From contig NZ_JBJMAV010000004.1 in assembly GCF_046600715.1 (NCBI RefSeq), positions 124,001 through 188,000 of the forward strand: a stretch of 64,000 nucleotides of DNA. Reading direction: 5' to 3'. Positions within the stretch are counted from its first letter, which is position 1. Every line of letters begins with the position of its first letter. This document shows, one piece after another, positions 45,278 to 54,276 of this stretch. Source of the DNA: Lysobacter_C viscosus. GTDB taxonomy: Bacteria; Pseudomonadota; Gammaproteobacteria; Xanthomonadales; Xanthomonadaceae. The notes beneath the pieces were generated by a model, which was not told the DNA's origin, searched no databases, and was given only the letters and a program-made list of their open reading frames with translations. The position numbers were made by a program, and so were the translations under genes.

Positions 45278-45310
45278 AAAAAAGCGGGCCGACATTGTCG
45301 CCGACCCGCT
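45278..45310 (-). terminator. Terminator after the subtilase
   Basis: On the minus strand AGCGGG...CCCGCT with an inner CGAC/GTCG, followed by six Ts. It lies 75 bases after the subtilase stop and only 16 bases before the truncated haemoglobin ATG. Confidence 0.65.
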
Positions 45311-45384
45311 CCCCCCTGCGTTGACCCAGGTCATCGAGCGCGCAGCGGCGGCGGGGCGGTCCCGCCGACGCGCGCGACATCCTG

Positions 45385-47463
45385 TTACGGCGTTTCCACC
45401 GCGCGGGTCAGGGTGCTTTCCAGCGTGTAGTTGGCCAGCACCGTGGCATAGCCCTTCACCTGGTAGGTGTAGGTGCCCGGCTCGGTCACCGCGAACTCCA
45501 GTGTCTCGGGGTTGGCGAGGGTGGCGCCGGAGGCGACTTCCACCCCGGCGGGGTCGAGCAGGCTGAAGTCGATGTCCACGCCGCCGTCCCAGCCCAGCGT
45601 GGCCTGGATGGTGGTCACGTCCAGGCCGACCTCGAACTGGAACTCGTCGATCTCCAGGTTCTCCGCCGACGGTCCCATGGTGCCGGTGAAGGTCTGCGTC
45701 TCGCGGACCAGTTGGGTGCTGGTGGCGAACAGCCCGCCGTCGAGCAAGGCGCCGTCGAAATAGACCGCGCCCTGCACGCCCCGCAGCTCCACACGGTGCA
45801 GCCCGCTGGACAGGTTGTTCAGGGCAAACCGGCCGTTGGAGGCGCCGGTGGCGTCATAGAAGCTGATCCGCCCGCGGAACACCGAGTCGACGTACACGTC
45901 GGCCAGCCCACCCTTGGGGTTGCGGGGGTACAGCAGCTGCATGGCCTCGCCCTGGAACGCCAGGTTGAGCCGCGGCACGGACTTGCGGGTCACCGACGCG
46001 GCGACGTGGCGGCCATCGGTGCTGGTGGTGCTGGAGACCGTCTTCCAGTTGCCGCTGTAGTCCAGCAGCGCGTGGTTGTCGGGCGTGGTGTTCCACATGC
46101 CCTGGCTGGACCACGCGGTGACGCCGTCGAGGAATGCCTGGCGGTTGCCTTCCGTACGCGAGGCCAGGTCCACCGCCTGGAGCACGTTGATGTAGCCGCC
46201 GCCTACCTGGTGGAACGCGTAGCCCGGCATCGGGGTGGCGCTGTCCATCAGGATCTGTTCGATCTGGTCCGGTGACAGCTCCGGGTTGGCTTCCAGCAGC
46301 AGCGCAGCGGTGCCGGCCACGAACGGGGTGGCCATGCTGGTGCCGCTGATGCAGTGGTAGTACGCGGTGTAGGTGGGGTTGGTCGGATCCACCACCGGGC
46401 CGAGCGCGCCGATCGCGGTGCCCGGTGCGCGGGTCGAGCAGATGCCCGAGCCCGGGGCGACCACGTCGATGTGCTTGTACGGGTCACCGGCAACGCCGCG
46501 GCTGGAGAAGTCCGAGAGGTCGCCGGCCTTGGTGCCCGAGCCGACGTTGATGACCCACGGCACGATCGCGTACGGATTGAGGGTGTCCTCGTCGGGGCCG
46601 TCGTTGCCGGCGGCGAACGCCACCACCATGCCGCGCTTGTAGGCCTCGAAGCTGGCCTGGTTGATGGGGTTGTTGGGGTCGTAGACGCTGACCGAGCTGC
46701 CCCAGGAATTGGTGATCACGTCGATCCCGTAGCGCTCCTGGTTGGCCAGTGCGTAATCGAAGCCCTGCAGCGCGAACAGGATGTTCAATCCCTCGCCAGT
46801 GCCCAGGCCGATCAGGTTGGCTTCCGGTGCGATGCCGTCGTAGTAGTTCGGGCGGCGCGGGTCGCCGGCCGACGCAAAACCGGTACCGCCGACGGTGCCG
46901 GCCACGTGGGTGCCGTGCCCGCTGGAGGTGTCGGTGTTGACCTGGTTCTCCAGGTAGGCGGTGGTGCCGGTCAGGCCCAGGTCGCCCACGATCTTGACGT
47001 TCTGGATGGTCTTGCTGCCGAACTGCAGGTCGGGGTGGTTGGCATCGATGCCCGAGTCGAGCACTGCCACTGTCACTCCCGCGCCCTTCAGCCCGATCTG
47101 GTCCTGCACGGCATGGCCACCGGTAATCTCGCCGGCCTCGTAGTTGAAGTACTCCAGCGGTGCATTGAAGTAGATGCTCTCCACGCCTTCCCACTGCGCC
47201 ACCTGCTGGACCTGCGACGAGGTCAGCACCGCGCCGGCCATCGGCAGCACCTGCAGCGGGCGGGTGGTGGCGGCCAGGTTGGCCAGCCGGGCGATCTGGC
47301 TGCGGTCGCTGAAGGTCACCACCACCTCGTGCAGCGGCGCGGTGTCGAGGCGCTGCTTGAGGTCACTGGAGATGAGCGCTTCGGCCTGCGCGGCCAGCGG
47401 GCAGGCCAGGCCGGCGGAGATGGCCAGGGCAAGGAGGGCGCGGGAGGGGCGGTGGATGCGCAT
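45385..47463 (-). CDS. Secreted S8 subtilisin-like serine protease
   Basis: A 692-aa secreted protease. The signal peptide is at about 1-28, and an I9-like propeptide region (LHEVVVTFSDRSQIARL) follows. The catalytic triad is intact: D136 in VAVLDSGID, H183 in GHGTHVAGTVG, S376 in GTSMATPFVAG. The C-terminal part (from about 490) is beta-rich, with a PPC-like end GTYTYQVKGYATVLANYTLES. Start ATG 47463; the frame runs further upstream without a better start. A frameshifted LprI-like gene lies upstream. Confidence 0.93.
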   Translation of the reverse strand: MRIHRPSRALLALAISAGLACPLAAQAEALISSDLKQRLDTAPLHEVVVTFSDRSQIARLANLAATTRPLQVLPMAGAVLTSSQVQQVAQWEGVESIYFNAPLEYFNYEAGEITGGHAVQDQIGLKGAGVTVAVLDSGIDANHPDLQFGSKTIQNVKIVGDLGLTGTTAYLENQVNTDTSSGHGTHVAGTVGGTGFASAGDPRRPNYYDGIAPEANLIGLGTGEGLNILFALQGFDYALANQERYGIDVITNSWGSSVSVYDPNNPINQASFEAYKRGMVVAFAAGNDGPDEDTLNPYAIVPWVINVGSGTKAGDLSDFSSRGVAGDPYKHIDVVAPGSGICSTRAPGTAIGALGPVVDPTNPTYTAYYHCISGTSMATPFVAGTAALLLEANPELSPDQIEQILMDSATPMPGYAFHQVGGGYINVLQAVDLASRTEGNRQAFLDGVTAWSSQGMWNTTPDNHALLDYSGNWKTVSSTTSTDGRHVAASVTRKSVPRLNLAFQGEAMQLLYPRNPKGGLADVYVDSVFRGRISFYDATGASNGRFALNNLSSGLHRVELRGVQGAVYFDGALLDGGLFATSTQLVRETQTFTGTMGPSAENLEIDEFQFEVGLDVTTIQATLGWDGGVDIDFSLLDPAGVEVASGATLANPETLEFAVTEPGTYTYQVKGYATVLANYTLESTLTRAVETP

Positions 47464-47559
47464 GGTCGGGTCCAGGAGGGAAGTTGGACCCCAGCATCCG
47501 CGCGCGCTGCGCGGGATCCCATCCGGCAGTGCCCCCGTGCAGGGGAGGGGAAACCACCC

Positions 47560-48083
47560 ACGCCGCCCGTCCGGTGGGCGGTGAACGCCAGCCCTCGTCC
47601 CCGTCCTCGCCGTACTCGAGCGTGGGCGCCAGGGGTGCAAGGCACCCGCCCAGGGTGTGTGCGCGGTGCTGGAGCGCCTGCGCCTCGATGCACGCCAGCG
47701 CGGCCGCCACTTCGGCCTCCCGACGGCGCGTTATCCCGCCTTCGCACGCCAGTGCGTGCACCGTGGGCCAGGTCCCGCCGGCACCGGTGGCGGCCCCGGC
47801 CAGCTCGCAGGCCCCCGTGCGGTACGCGCGCCATGCGACATGTTCGTCTGCCAGCGCGCAGGGCAGTCGCCCATGTAACCCATGTCGTTCGCTTGCACGC
47901 TTGCCAGCAGCCGCGCATGCGCGGCCTGCAGCGCCGCATCCGCGGCATTGCGGCGTGCCGCCATCAGGTAGGCGGCGTGCATGGCGCTGCCATCCGGCCG
48001 GGTGATCGCGTCCTCGCTGGCCACTGCCGGCGCCGCCAGGCTGGCGGCGAGCAGCGCAACCCCATTCGCAAACGCATCGCCAT
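47560..48083 (-). pseudogene. Frameshifted LprI/DUF1311-like secreted protein
   Basis: The frames together read as one secreted LprI-type protein. Reading from ATG 48083, MAMRLRMG is out of frame with the signal-like VALLAASLAAPAVASEDA that follows, which needs one more G in the GGGG run near 48060. ADAALQAAHARLLASVQA follows in that frame. It then switches again near 47,860, where PCALADEHVAWRAYRTGAC continues in another frame and matches the DUF1311 W-x-x-YR-x-x-C pattern. EGGITRRREAEV follows. Two shifts are needed, so it is either a decayed gene or two assembly errors. The 3' end is uncertain. Confidence 0.55.
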
Positions 48084-48280
48084 GCGGCTACCTGGACGCG
48101 CGTGGCGGCCCAGCGTCGGCACCGGCGCACGGTGGCCGCGGTCGGACCGGCTTCAGCCGCTGTCGCGGGTGATGCAGTCTGGTGCGCTTCACTGGCGTGT
48201 ACCGGGGTTTCGCGGACGCCCCTGCGTGTGGGGCTCGGCGGCGTATCCCTCCGCCTGGTTGCCTTGCGGGCAACACCCGG

Positions 48281-48802
48281 TCACTGCCCGGTCGCCTCGT
48301 GGCCCTTGACGTCGCACAGTGCTGACACGGTGCTGCCGTGTTGCCGGATCACGCTGAAGGCGCCGTCGGTTTCCAGCACGATTGCCTCGATGTCCTCCAT
48401 CGCGGTGAAGCCCTGGCTGCGCACGGCGGCGCGCAGCTCGGTTTCCGTGACCCGCTCCCTGCGCAGCGCGTCTTCAAGCACCCGGCCATTCACAAGCAGC
48501 AACCGCGGCTCGGCCTTCACCCAGCGTTCGACCGTCGGGAAGCGTACCGACAACCGGGTGATGCACCATTGCAGCCCCACCAGCACCGCGAAGGACATCA
48601 CGCCCTGCGCCAGCGACGTGTCCCTGGACAGCAGCGAGGTGGCCAGCACGGAGCCGAAGGCCACTGTCACCACCAGGTCGAACGCATTCCACTTCGACAA
48701 GGTGCGTTTGCCCGACAGGCGCAACAGTGCGACCAGTGCCACGTAGGCCAGGACGCCAACGACCAGCGTGCGGAGCAGGGTGGACCCACTGTCGAAAAAC
48801 AT
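48281..48802 (-). CDS. DUF421/YetF-like membrane protein (second copy)
   Basis: A 173-aa homologue of the protein at 40,678. N-terminal helices contain LVVGVLAYVALVALLRLSGKRTL and WNAFDLVVTVAFGSVLATSLL. The cytoplasmic part has VNGRVLEDALRRERVTETELRAAVRSQGF and IEAIVLETDGAFSVI. ATG 48802 is preceded by GGAGGCGCG. The function is unknown. It stands between the pseudogene and the serine hydrolase. Confidence 0.85.
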   Translation of the reverse strand: MFFDSGSTLLRTLVVGVLAYVALVALLRLSGKRTLSKWNAFDLVVTVAFGSVLATSLLSRDTSLAQGVMSFAVLVGLQWCITRLSVRFPTVERWVKAEPRLLLVNGRVLEDALRRERVTETELRAAVRSQGFTAMEDIEAIVLETDGAFSVIRQHGSTVSALCDVKGHEATGQ

Positions 48803-48957
48803 CGCGCCTCCGGACTTCAACCTGTCGGGAGGTCGATCATGGGCCGTGCGGTGGCCATGCAACGTGACGCGTGACGCGTGGGCGGGCCTGCACCGGCACC
48901 GGGCCCGGGGCGTTGGCCCGATGGTGCCGCATCGCTTCCGAGCCGGGGTTCGTAACC

Positions 48958-50100
48958 TCAGTCCGCGTGGTCCGCCGAGGCGTGTGCACGGGGTGCGTCC
49001 TCCTCAAGCGCGCTCCAAAGGGACTTGAATTCCGCCACCGCCGCGGCGTTGTCGTCCAGGCCCGTGTTGGTCAGTTGCACCCGCGCCAGGCGAAGGCTGG
49101 GGTCGATGGCCAGTACCGTCGTCAGCCCGGGGTCGCCCCCGGTGTGCCCGATCGACCCGCTGGCCCGCATCTCCCAGAACAGCCCGTGGTTCTCCACCCG
49201 TGCCGGCGCGCCACGCAGGGGCTTGGTCCACTGCGGCTCCAGCATCAGCGCCACCACCGCCGGGTCCAGCGATGACGGCGCACCGAGCCTTGCCTTCAGC
49301 ACCGCCTCGGCGAATCGCTGCATGTCGCTGCAGGTCGAAACCAGCCCGCCATCGGGATAGGTGACCAGCTGGTACGGCGGGACCGGGTCGCCACCCTCGT
49401 ACAGGGTGGCCCTCGGTACGGCTGCCGGACCATGCGCAAAGCCCGGGTAGCCACTGTCGTCCATGCCCAGCGGCTGCAGGATGCGGCTTCGCACGTAGTC
49501 GGCAAACGCCATGCCGGTCTGCTGTTCCACTGCCAGTGCCGCCAGCGCGGCGCCGATGTTGCTGTACTCGTACCGCGTTCCCGGTGCCCATTCGCGGAAC
49601 CGGTTCGGCCGCCGGGTGTCGGACCCCGCCCCCAGGTACGCCTTGAGGTATGCCTCCAACGCCATCGGCTGCGTCGCGAGCGGCACGTACGCGGCGCGAT
49701 AATCGGTCTCGTCGTCATACATGCCGCTGCTATGGGTGGCGAGCTGCCGCAGCGTGACCGGGCGCCCGGGGTGGGCGGGGTTTTCGACCGGCCATCCCAG
49801 GGCGGCCTCCAGCGGGGCATCCAGGTCCAGCTGGCCGTCGCGCGCGAGTTGCGCCAGTGCCACGCCGATCAGGGTCTTGCTGACCGAGCCCACCGGCATC
49901 GGCGTGCGCGTGGTGAACGCGACCCCGCGGACGAGGTCGGCATGCCCGCCTGCAAGCTCCAGCCCGGCAGCGTCGTCGATACGCGCCATTGCGCAGTAGC
50001 CGGGAAGCGCTTCTTCGTCGTCGCCTGCCAGCGCCGACGCGGCAATCAGCAGAAGCACGAATACGGCGGCGGGGGCGTAGGACCAGGGCCACTTCGGCAT
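48958..50100 (-). CDS. Class C beta-lactamase-like serine hydrolase
   Basis: A 380-aa hydrolase of the beta-lactamase/penicillin-binding type. The signal peptide is at about 1-26 (FVLLLIAASALAG). The S-x-x-K motif is S72-V-S-K75, and the Y-x-N motif appears as YEYSNIGAAL. A late HTGG (IGHTGGDPGL) replaces KTG. Its substrate is unknown and true beta-lactamase activity is not shown. ATG 50100 was chosen; the frame extends seven codons upstream. It is divergent from the Lrp gene. Confidence 0.9.
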   Translation of the reverse strand: MPKWPWSYAPAAVFVLLLIAASALAGDDEEALPGYCAMARIDDAAGLELAGGHADLVRGVAFTTRTPMPVGSVSKTLIGVALAQLARDGQLDLDAPLEAALGWPVENPAHPGRPVTLRQLATHSSGMYDDETDYRAAYVPLATQPMALEAYLKAYLGAGSDTRRPNRFREWAPGTRYEYSNIGAALAALAVEQQTGMAFADYVRSRILQPLGMDDSGYPGFAHGPAAVPRATLYEGGDPVPPYQLVTYPDGGLVSTCSDMQRFAEAVLKARLGAPSSLDPAVVALMLEPQWTKPLRGAPARVENHGLFWEMRASGSIGHTGGDPGLTTVLAIDPSLRLARVQLTNTGLDDNAAAVAEFKSLWSALEEDAPRAHASADHAD

Positions 50101-50222
50101 GGTGTTTTCCTTCAAAGGCAATGCTTAGATTCTAGGCAGGCGAGCCGGCGCAGTCCGCGCGATCGCGTTGACGCTCCAGGCGGAAAACGCCAATCTGCGC
50201 CCCCACATGCACGGATCCGCCC

Positions 50223-50693
50223 ATGGGTGCCGCCCGACCACTGGACGCCAAAGACAAGGCGCTGCTCACCCTGTTGCAGGAGGACGCGCGACAGGGCCAT
50301 GCGAGTCTGGCATCGCGAACCCACATGTCCGAGTCCAGCGTGCGCCGGCGCATCGAGGCGCTGCGCCGAGAGGGGGTGATCCAGCGCGAGGTGGCCCTGC
50401 TGGATCGGGAGCGCGTTGAAGGCATCCAGGTCATCGTGCAGGTCAGCTTCGAGCGCGAATCGCTGGACTCCGTGCACGCCTTCCACAAGCGCATGTGCGC
50501 GCTGCCCCAGGTAGCGCAGTGCTATTCGGTCTCCGGGCCGGTGGATTTCGTGCTGCTGGTCCATGCCGGCGACCTGGCCGCGTACGAGCAGTGGGGGCAG
50601 CGGGAACTGATGAAGGACCCCGCCGTGCGCCGATACGACAGCATGGTGGTCTGGTCCACGGTGAAGTTCGACCCGTCGGTCCCTTTGCCCTGA
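50223..50693 (+). CDS. Lrp/AsnC-family transcriptional regulator
   Basis: A 156-aa regulator. The N-terminal HTH is in LDAKDKALLTLLQEDARQGHASLASRTHMSESSVRRRIEAL (about 8-48). The C-terminal RAM/AsnC_trans_reg domain follows, with VEGIQVIVQVSFERES and VSGPVDFVLLVHAGDLAAYE. It is divergent from the serine hydrolase gene, with about 120 bases between, so it may control that gene or itself. The effector is unknown. Confidence 0.92.
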   Translation: MGAARPLDAKDKALLTLLQEDARQGHASLASRTHMSESSVRRRIEALRREGVIQREVALLDRERVEGIQVIVQVSFERESLDSVHAFHKRMCALPQVAQCYSVSGPVDFVLLVHAGDLAAYEQWGQRELMKDPAVRRYDSMVVWSTVKFDPSVPLP

Positions 50694-50733
50694 CCCGCGC
50701 ACCTAGAAGGCCCGCAGCGGCCCGCGCCGGCAG

Positions 50734-51276
50734 TCAGCGGGTGCGGAACTCGCGTGAGAACTCCAGTGTCCCGCTCTGGCCCTGCGGCGACACCACGGTG
50801 ACATCGAAGCGCAGCGTGTCCGGGAGCGTGACCTCCACGGTGCCTACGTGGTCCACCAGTCCGGCCACCCGCCGCTCTTCCAGCACGATGTCCCGGGGGG
50901 TGCCACGCAGGCCGGTCATCGTCGCCCGTACCTGCATGGGCGCCGTGGAGAGGCTTCCCATTTCGCCTTGGCGTGGCGAGACCCGCAGCATCACCAGGTC
51001 GTCGCGCTGTTCGATCCCGTGCTCGGCCGCCACTTCGGCCGGCATCTGCGAGGTCTGGATTGCCACCGCGGTGACCGAGGCTTCGCCCACCTGCGCCGTT
51101 ACCTGGCTGGCGCTGCCTGGCGCGGTAATGGGCACGGCTGCCGGGTTGACCGCGGGGTCGTCGTTTCCGCAGGCGGTTGAGAGCGCGACGGCAGCCAGTG
51201 CGAGAAGGCGTATCGATACGGTTGCATTGTGCGAGCCGAGCAATCCGGCCGTTGGGGTGCGGGTGTGTTGGCGCAT
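50734..51276 (-). CDS. DUF4426 lipoprotein
   Basis: A 180-aa protein with a signal peptide ending in a lipobox ALSTACGNDD. The mature part matches DUF4426: VTAVAIQTSQMPAEVAAEHGIEQRDDLVMLRVS, then VRATMTGLRGTPRDIVLEERRV and TLRFDVTVVSPQG. The domain function is unknown. Start ATG 51276; convergent with the Lrp-type gene. Confidence 0.8.
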   Translation of the reverse strand: MRQHTRTPTAGLLGSHNATVSIRLLALAAVALSTACGNDDPAVNPAAVPITAPGSASQVTAQVGEASVTAVAIQTSQMPAEVAAEHGIEQRDDLVMLRVSPRQGEMGSLSTAPMQVRATMTGLRGTPRDIVLEERRVAGLVDHVGTVEVTLPDTLRFDVTVVSPQGQSGTLEFSREFRTR

Positions 51277-51653
51277 TTCACTCTCCCTGTCGGTAGGCGG
51301 CGACGGCCGCGGGGGGGCGCGATTTAACACGCGGTGCAGGGCACGCGGGGCCGAGTTGCCCCTTCCGGCGTCCTGCAATGGGCGAGCCTCAGGCTACCGG
51401 TAGCGGCATTACGCAAGCGCGAACATCGGGAGAGTGCCGGAAGACCAATCACCGACCGTCATGGCAGCGGATCCCGATGCGTATCCGCGCGGATATCGGG
51501 GAGAGCGCGACCGGGCTGTTCCAGGCGCATGCCGGCCGACGAAAACAGGATGTTGGGCCGTCGTACGGCATATTCACAAAGCCTTCACGTACGGATAACA
51601 TCGCGTGGATCCCGGCAGCCTGCCGGGACATGAGTGGAACAGGGATAACAAGA
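51277..51653. other. 377-base divergent gap
   Basis: Separates DUF4426 (minus) from the outer-membrane protein (plus). It carries a hairpin CCCGGCA-GCC-TGCCGGG at 51611-51627, 27 bases before the plus-strand ATG, and an AT-richer stretch around 51,570-51,605 that could hold the promoter. No gene was seen. Confidence 0.5.
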
Positions 51654-52214
51654 ATGAAGAAGACTCTGATCGCAACCGCTGCCCTGCTTCTGGCAGCACT
51701 GTCCGCCCCGGCTCTTGCGCAGGGCAACGGATTCATCCGTGGCGAAGTGGGCCGCAGCGACGTGAACCTCAGCATCGACGGTGAGGATGGCAGCGAGTCG
51801 GACACCACCTGGGGCGTGCGTGGCGGTTACTGGTTCAACCCGAACTTCGCGGTTGAAGGTTTCTACAGCCAGGTTTACAGCACCTCCTACGACGACGGCT
51901 TCGACACCTACAGCGCCAAGCTGCACGGCGTGGGCCTGGGCGTCGTGGGCAAGAAGAACTTCGGTGGCAACCACCAGGGCTTCTTCATCGGCGGTCGCGC
52001 CGGCATCGCGCGTGGCGTCGCCACGTTCGATATCGATGGCGACGTGGAAGACGCCGAGGCCAGCTCTGCCAAGCCGTACTTCGGCGTGAACGCCGGCTAC
52101 GACTTCAGCGAGCGCTTCGGCCTGAGCCTGAACTACGACCGCATGCAAGCCGACGGTGACGGCTTCGATGTGGACGTGGACACGCTGACCCTGGGCGCAG
52201 AACTGCGCTTCTGA
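51654..52214 (+). CDS. Outer-membrane beta-barrel protein
   Basis: A 186-aa protein with a signal peptide MKKTLIATAALLLAALSAPALA. The mature part alternates aromatic and polar residues: GFIRGEVGRSDVNLSIDG, WGVRGGYWFNPNFAVEGFYSQVY and PYFGVNAGYDFSERFGLSLNY. It ends in TLGAELRF, a terminal Phe as in outer-membrane barrels. It resembles the OmpA-like/Ail beta-barrel group; function is unknown. AGGGATAACAAGA precedes the ATG. Confidence 0.85.
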   Translation: MKKTLIATAALLLAALSAPALAQGNGFIRGEVGRSDVNLSIDGEDGSESDTTWGVRGGYWFNPNFAVEGFYSQVYSTSYDDGFDTYSAKLHGVGLGVVGKKNFGGNHQGFFIGGRAGIARGVATFDIDGDVEDAEASSAKPYFGVNAGYDFSERFGLSLNYDRMQADGDGFDVDVDTLTLGAELRF

Positions 52215-52237
52215 TCCCGGCCGCGGCAGTTGACCGG

Positions 52238-52264
52238 AGGGCTGCCCAGTGGCAGCCCTTTTTT
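52238..52264 (+). terminator. Terminator after the beta-barrel gene
   Basis: AGGGCTGCC-CAGT-GGCAGCCCTTTTTT: perfect stem and T-run, 24 bases after the stop of the outer-membrane protein gene. Confidence 0.92.
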
Positions 52265-52272
52265 CTGGGGGA

Positions 52273-52539
52273 TCAGGGAGCAACCCCGTCCCACCAGAGC
52301 CGGCTGGACCGCGAAAGCATGCTCGCGCCACCTCGGTAATCGCCGCTTTCATAAAGCGCCAGCGCCTTGTCCAGTTCCGCCCGGACCAATTGGCGACGCG
52401 GTACATCCAGGTCGGAGGCCTGGGCGATGTCGCCGCACAGCCGCCTCAAGCTCGACTTGAGCTCACGGTTGTACTCCAGCAGCCCGGCTTCCAGGACGTT
52501 CGAGAGGTCACCGAGCAGGCGTAGGCCATTGGGAGACAT
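52273..52539 (-). CDS. Small helical protein, unknown
   Basis: An 88-aa product, mostly helical: GLRLLGDLSNVLEAGLLEYN, then LVRAELDKALALYESGDYRG. GGAG is nine bases before ATG 52539. No signal or membrane helix was seen, and no family is recognised. It converges on the beta-barrel gene and shares its terminator region. Confidence 0.7.
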   Translation of the reverse strand: MSPNGLRLLGDLSNVLEAGLLEYNRELKSSLRRLCGDIAQASDLDVPRRQLVRAELDKALALYESGDYRGGASMLSRSSRLWWDGVAP

Positions 52540-52655
52540 GGGGTTCAACTCCAGGATGGAAGGCGGGCTCGGGAAATGACGGGTCCTCGAACAGCGCAGT
52601 CCCCGGGTCAGGTGAACACGCGGGATGTCGTTCAAGGGGCGGATGCCCCAACCCC

Positions 52656-53102
52656 CTACTCGGCGCGCTGTGCATCGGATTGAACGCCGCCGAGCACAAG
52701 GACCGAGGTTTCGATGTCCCAGTCGAAGATTCGCGCTGTGCGGCCGACCACCCTCAGCCGGGTGCCGACCGGATACGTCGTCGGAATGAAGGCGGCCGCC
52801 GGCGATGCCGGCCTGTCACAGCCGTTCCAGGTCGAAACACTGATCCGGACGATTTCCCCCGAAGCTTGCCGGGGCGTCCACGGATCCAGCACCTCTACCT
52901 CCACCTGGGGGAATCCATCGGCGCTTTCCGAGTGGCCGACGACCCTCCCGACGAAGGCGACGAAGGACGCGTCGAAGTACGGAAGGGTGGCGCCGGCCGG
53001 CCCTGCGACCAGGGGCAACGGCGCCGGCGGGCTGCATGCGAAAGAGGCCGCGTACGGTGTTGCGGCGAGCAGGGCTGCAAGGGCAGCGCGCGTGATATCC
53101 AC
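52656..53102 (-). CDS. Secreted protein, unknown (TIMP/NTR-like hint)
   Basis: A 148-aa product. A signal peptide is at about 1-23 (AALAALLAATPYAASFACS); the Cys after SFA could be lipidated or paired. The mature part has FVAFVGRVVGHSESADGFPQVEVEVLDPW and TYPVGTRLRVVGRTARIF, a beta-rich pattern seen in NTR/TIMP-like domains. The identity is uncertain. Confidence 0.65.
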   Translation of the reverse strand: MDITRAALAALLAATPYAASFACSPPAPLPLVAGPAGATLPYFDASFVAFVGRVVGHSESADGFPQVEVEVLDPWTPRQASGEIVRISVSTWNGCDRPASPAAAFIPTTYPVGTRLRVVGRTARIFDWDIETSVLVLGGVQSDAQRAE

Positions 53103-53178
53103 TTCTATGGAAGCTCAGGACGAATCCGGGCCGGATGCGGGCGCATTGTAGGGGTGGCAGGCCATCCCGGCGAGCAGT

Positions 53179-54276
53179 TCAGCACTCCGGCACCGTAGCG
53201 GCCAAGGCGATCGACGCACCCTCCGAAGTTGTTGCCAACGGGATCGCGCGCGGACGCATGGACGGGCGGACGATCCGGTCAAACCACTGCAGCGCACGCT
53301 CGACAGCCGGCGCGTATCGGTCACGCAACTGGCGTGCCTCGGCATCGCGGCGCGCGCGGCTGTAGGCGACGTCCTGCACCTTGGCGTTGCGCCCGGCCAC
53401 CGCCTCCGCGCGCCGGACGAGGGGCTCGCGCTCCACCGGCAGGCAGAGCCACTGCGCGCATCGCCATGTGGTCCCGGGCAGGTCGTCGAGCATCGCCTCG
53501 GCGTGCAGCACCCGCAGCCGGTCCTTACCGTGCATATCGATCAGGTCCAGGCAGATTTCACGCTGCGCGGCCCATTGCAGGGCCGCTGCGGCCAGGATGT
53601 CAGGCGGCTCGAACGCCACGCGCGGGAGTCGCGAGTGCAGCGTGCTGGCAGCGAAAGCGCGCTCGACCAGCGTCGGGATCTTGGCCTGGGTTTCGGCCGA
53701 CTTCTTGATGTTCGACACCAGGAAGTCCTCCAGCGAGGACGTGACAATCACCCCCCGGCTGCCCGGCGTGGCCTCGAGCAGGTCGCCCGCGATATTCAAC
53801 GCGGCATGGGTGGGCTTGACCACCACGCTGCCTGACGGATGCCAGGGGCGGGCCAGCAGCCGGGTCACCGGTTCCACCAACCCGTCGATGGACGCGCCAC
53901 CGTGACGCGCGTCGGCCAGCCGGCGCAGCACCAGGGGCTCCTTCAGCGCGACCTGGTAGGGCGGCAGGTGCAGCGCGCGCGCCAGCAGGGTGGAGCAGCA
54001 AAACGAGGTATGGAAGATCCAGCCGATGTTGGCCTGCGGCAGAGCCGTGGTCGCTGCCACGTCCAGCGGAATCGGGCTGGCCTGCGACAGCGCCGCCGCG
54101 ATGCGATTGTCCAGGAAGGTGGACTGCTCCAGCACATCCGTTTCAAGGTGGAGCATCGCCACACGCCGACCATGGACATCCAAATCAACCGGAAACCAGT
54201 GCGCGTCAAGGAGCCTATGCCGCAGCTCGTCTGCCGCGGCATGCGGGAGGGTGGGGGATGGAGGCAGCTGCGACAT
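53179..54276 (-). CDS. Sulfotransferase-like P-loop protein
   Basis: A 365-aa protein. IGWIFHTSFCCSTLLARAL near residues 84-102 resembles the PAPS-binding P-loop of bacterial sulfotransferases. VALKEPLVLRRLAD and VVVKPTHAALNIAG follow in an arrangement seen in these families. The acceptor is unknown. ATG 54276 is chosen; the frame extends upstream, and there is no clear ribosome-binding site. It could be a pseudosulfotransferase. Confidence 0.65.
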   Translation of the reverse strand: MSQLPPSPTLPHAAADELRHRLLDAHWFPVDLDVHGRRVAMLHLETDVLEQSTFLDNRIAAALSQASPIPLDVAATTALPQANIGWIFHTSFCCSTLLARALHLPPYQVALKEPLVLRRLADARHGGASIDGLVEPVTRLLARPWHPSGSVVVKPTHAALNIAGDLLEATPGSRGVIVTSSLEDFLVSNIKKSAETQAKIPTLVERAFAASTLHSRLPRVAFEPPDILAAAALQWAAQREICLDLIDMHGKDRLRVLHAEAMLDDLPGTTWRCAQWLCLPVEREPLVRRAEAVAGRNAKVQDVAYSRARRDAEARQLRDRYAPAVERALQWFDRIVRPSMRPRAIPLATTSEGASIALAATVPEC

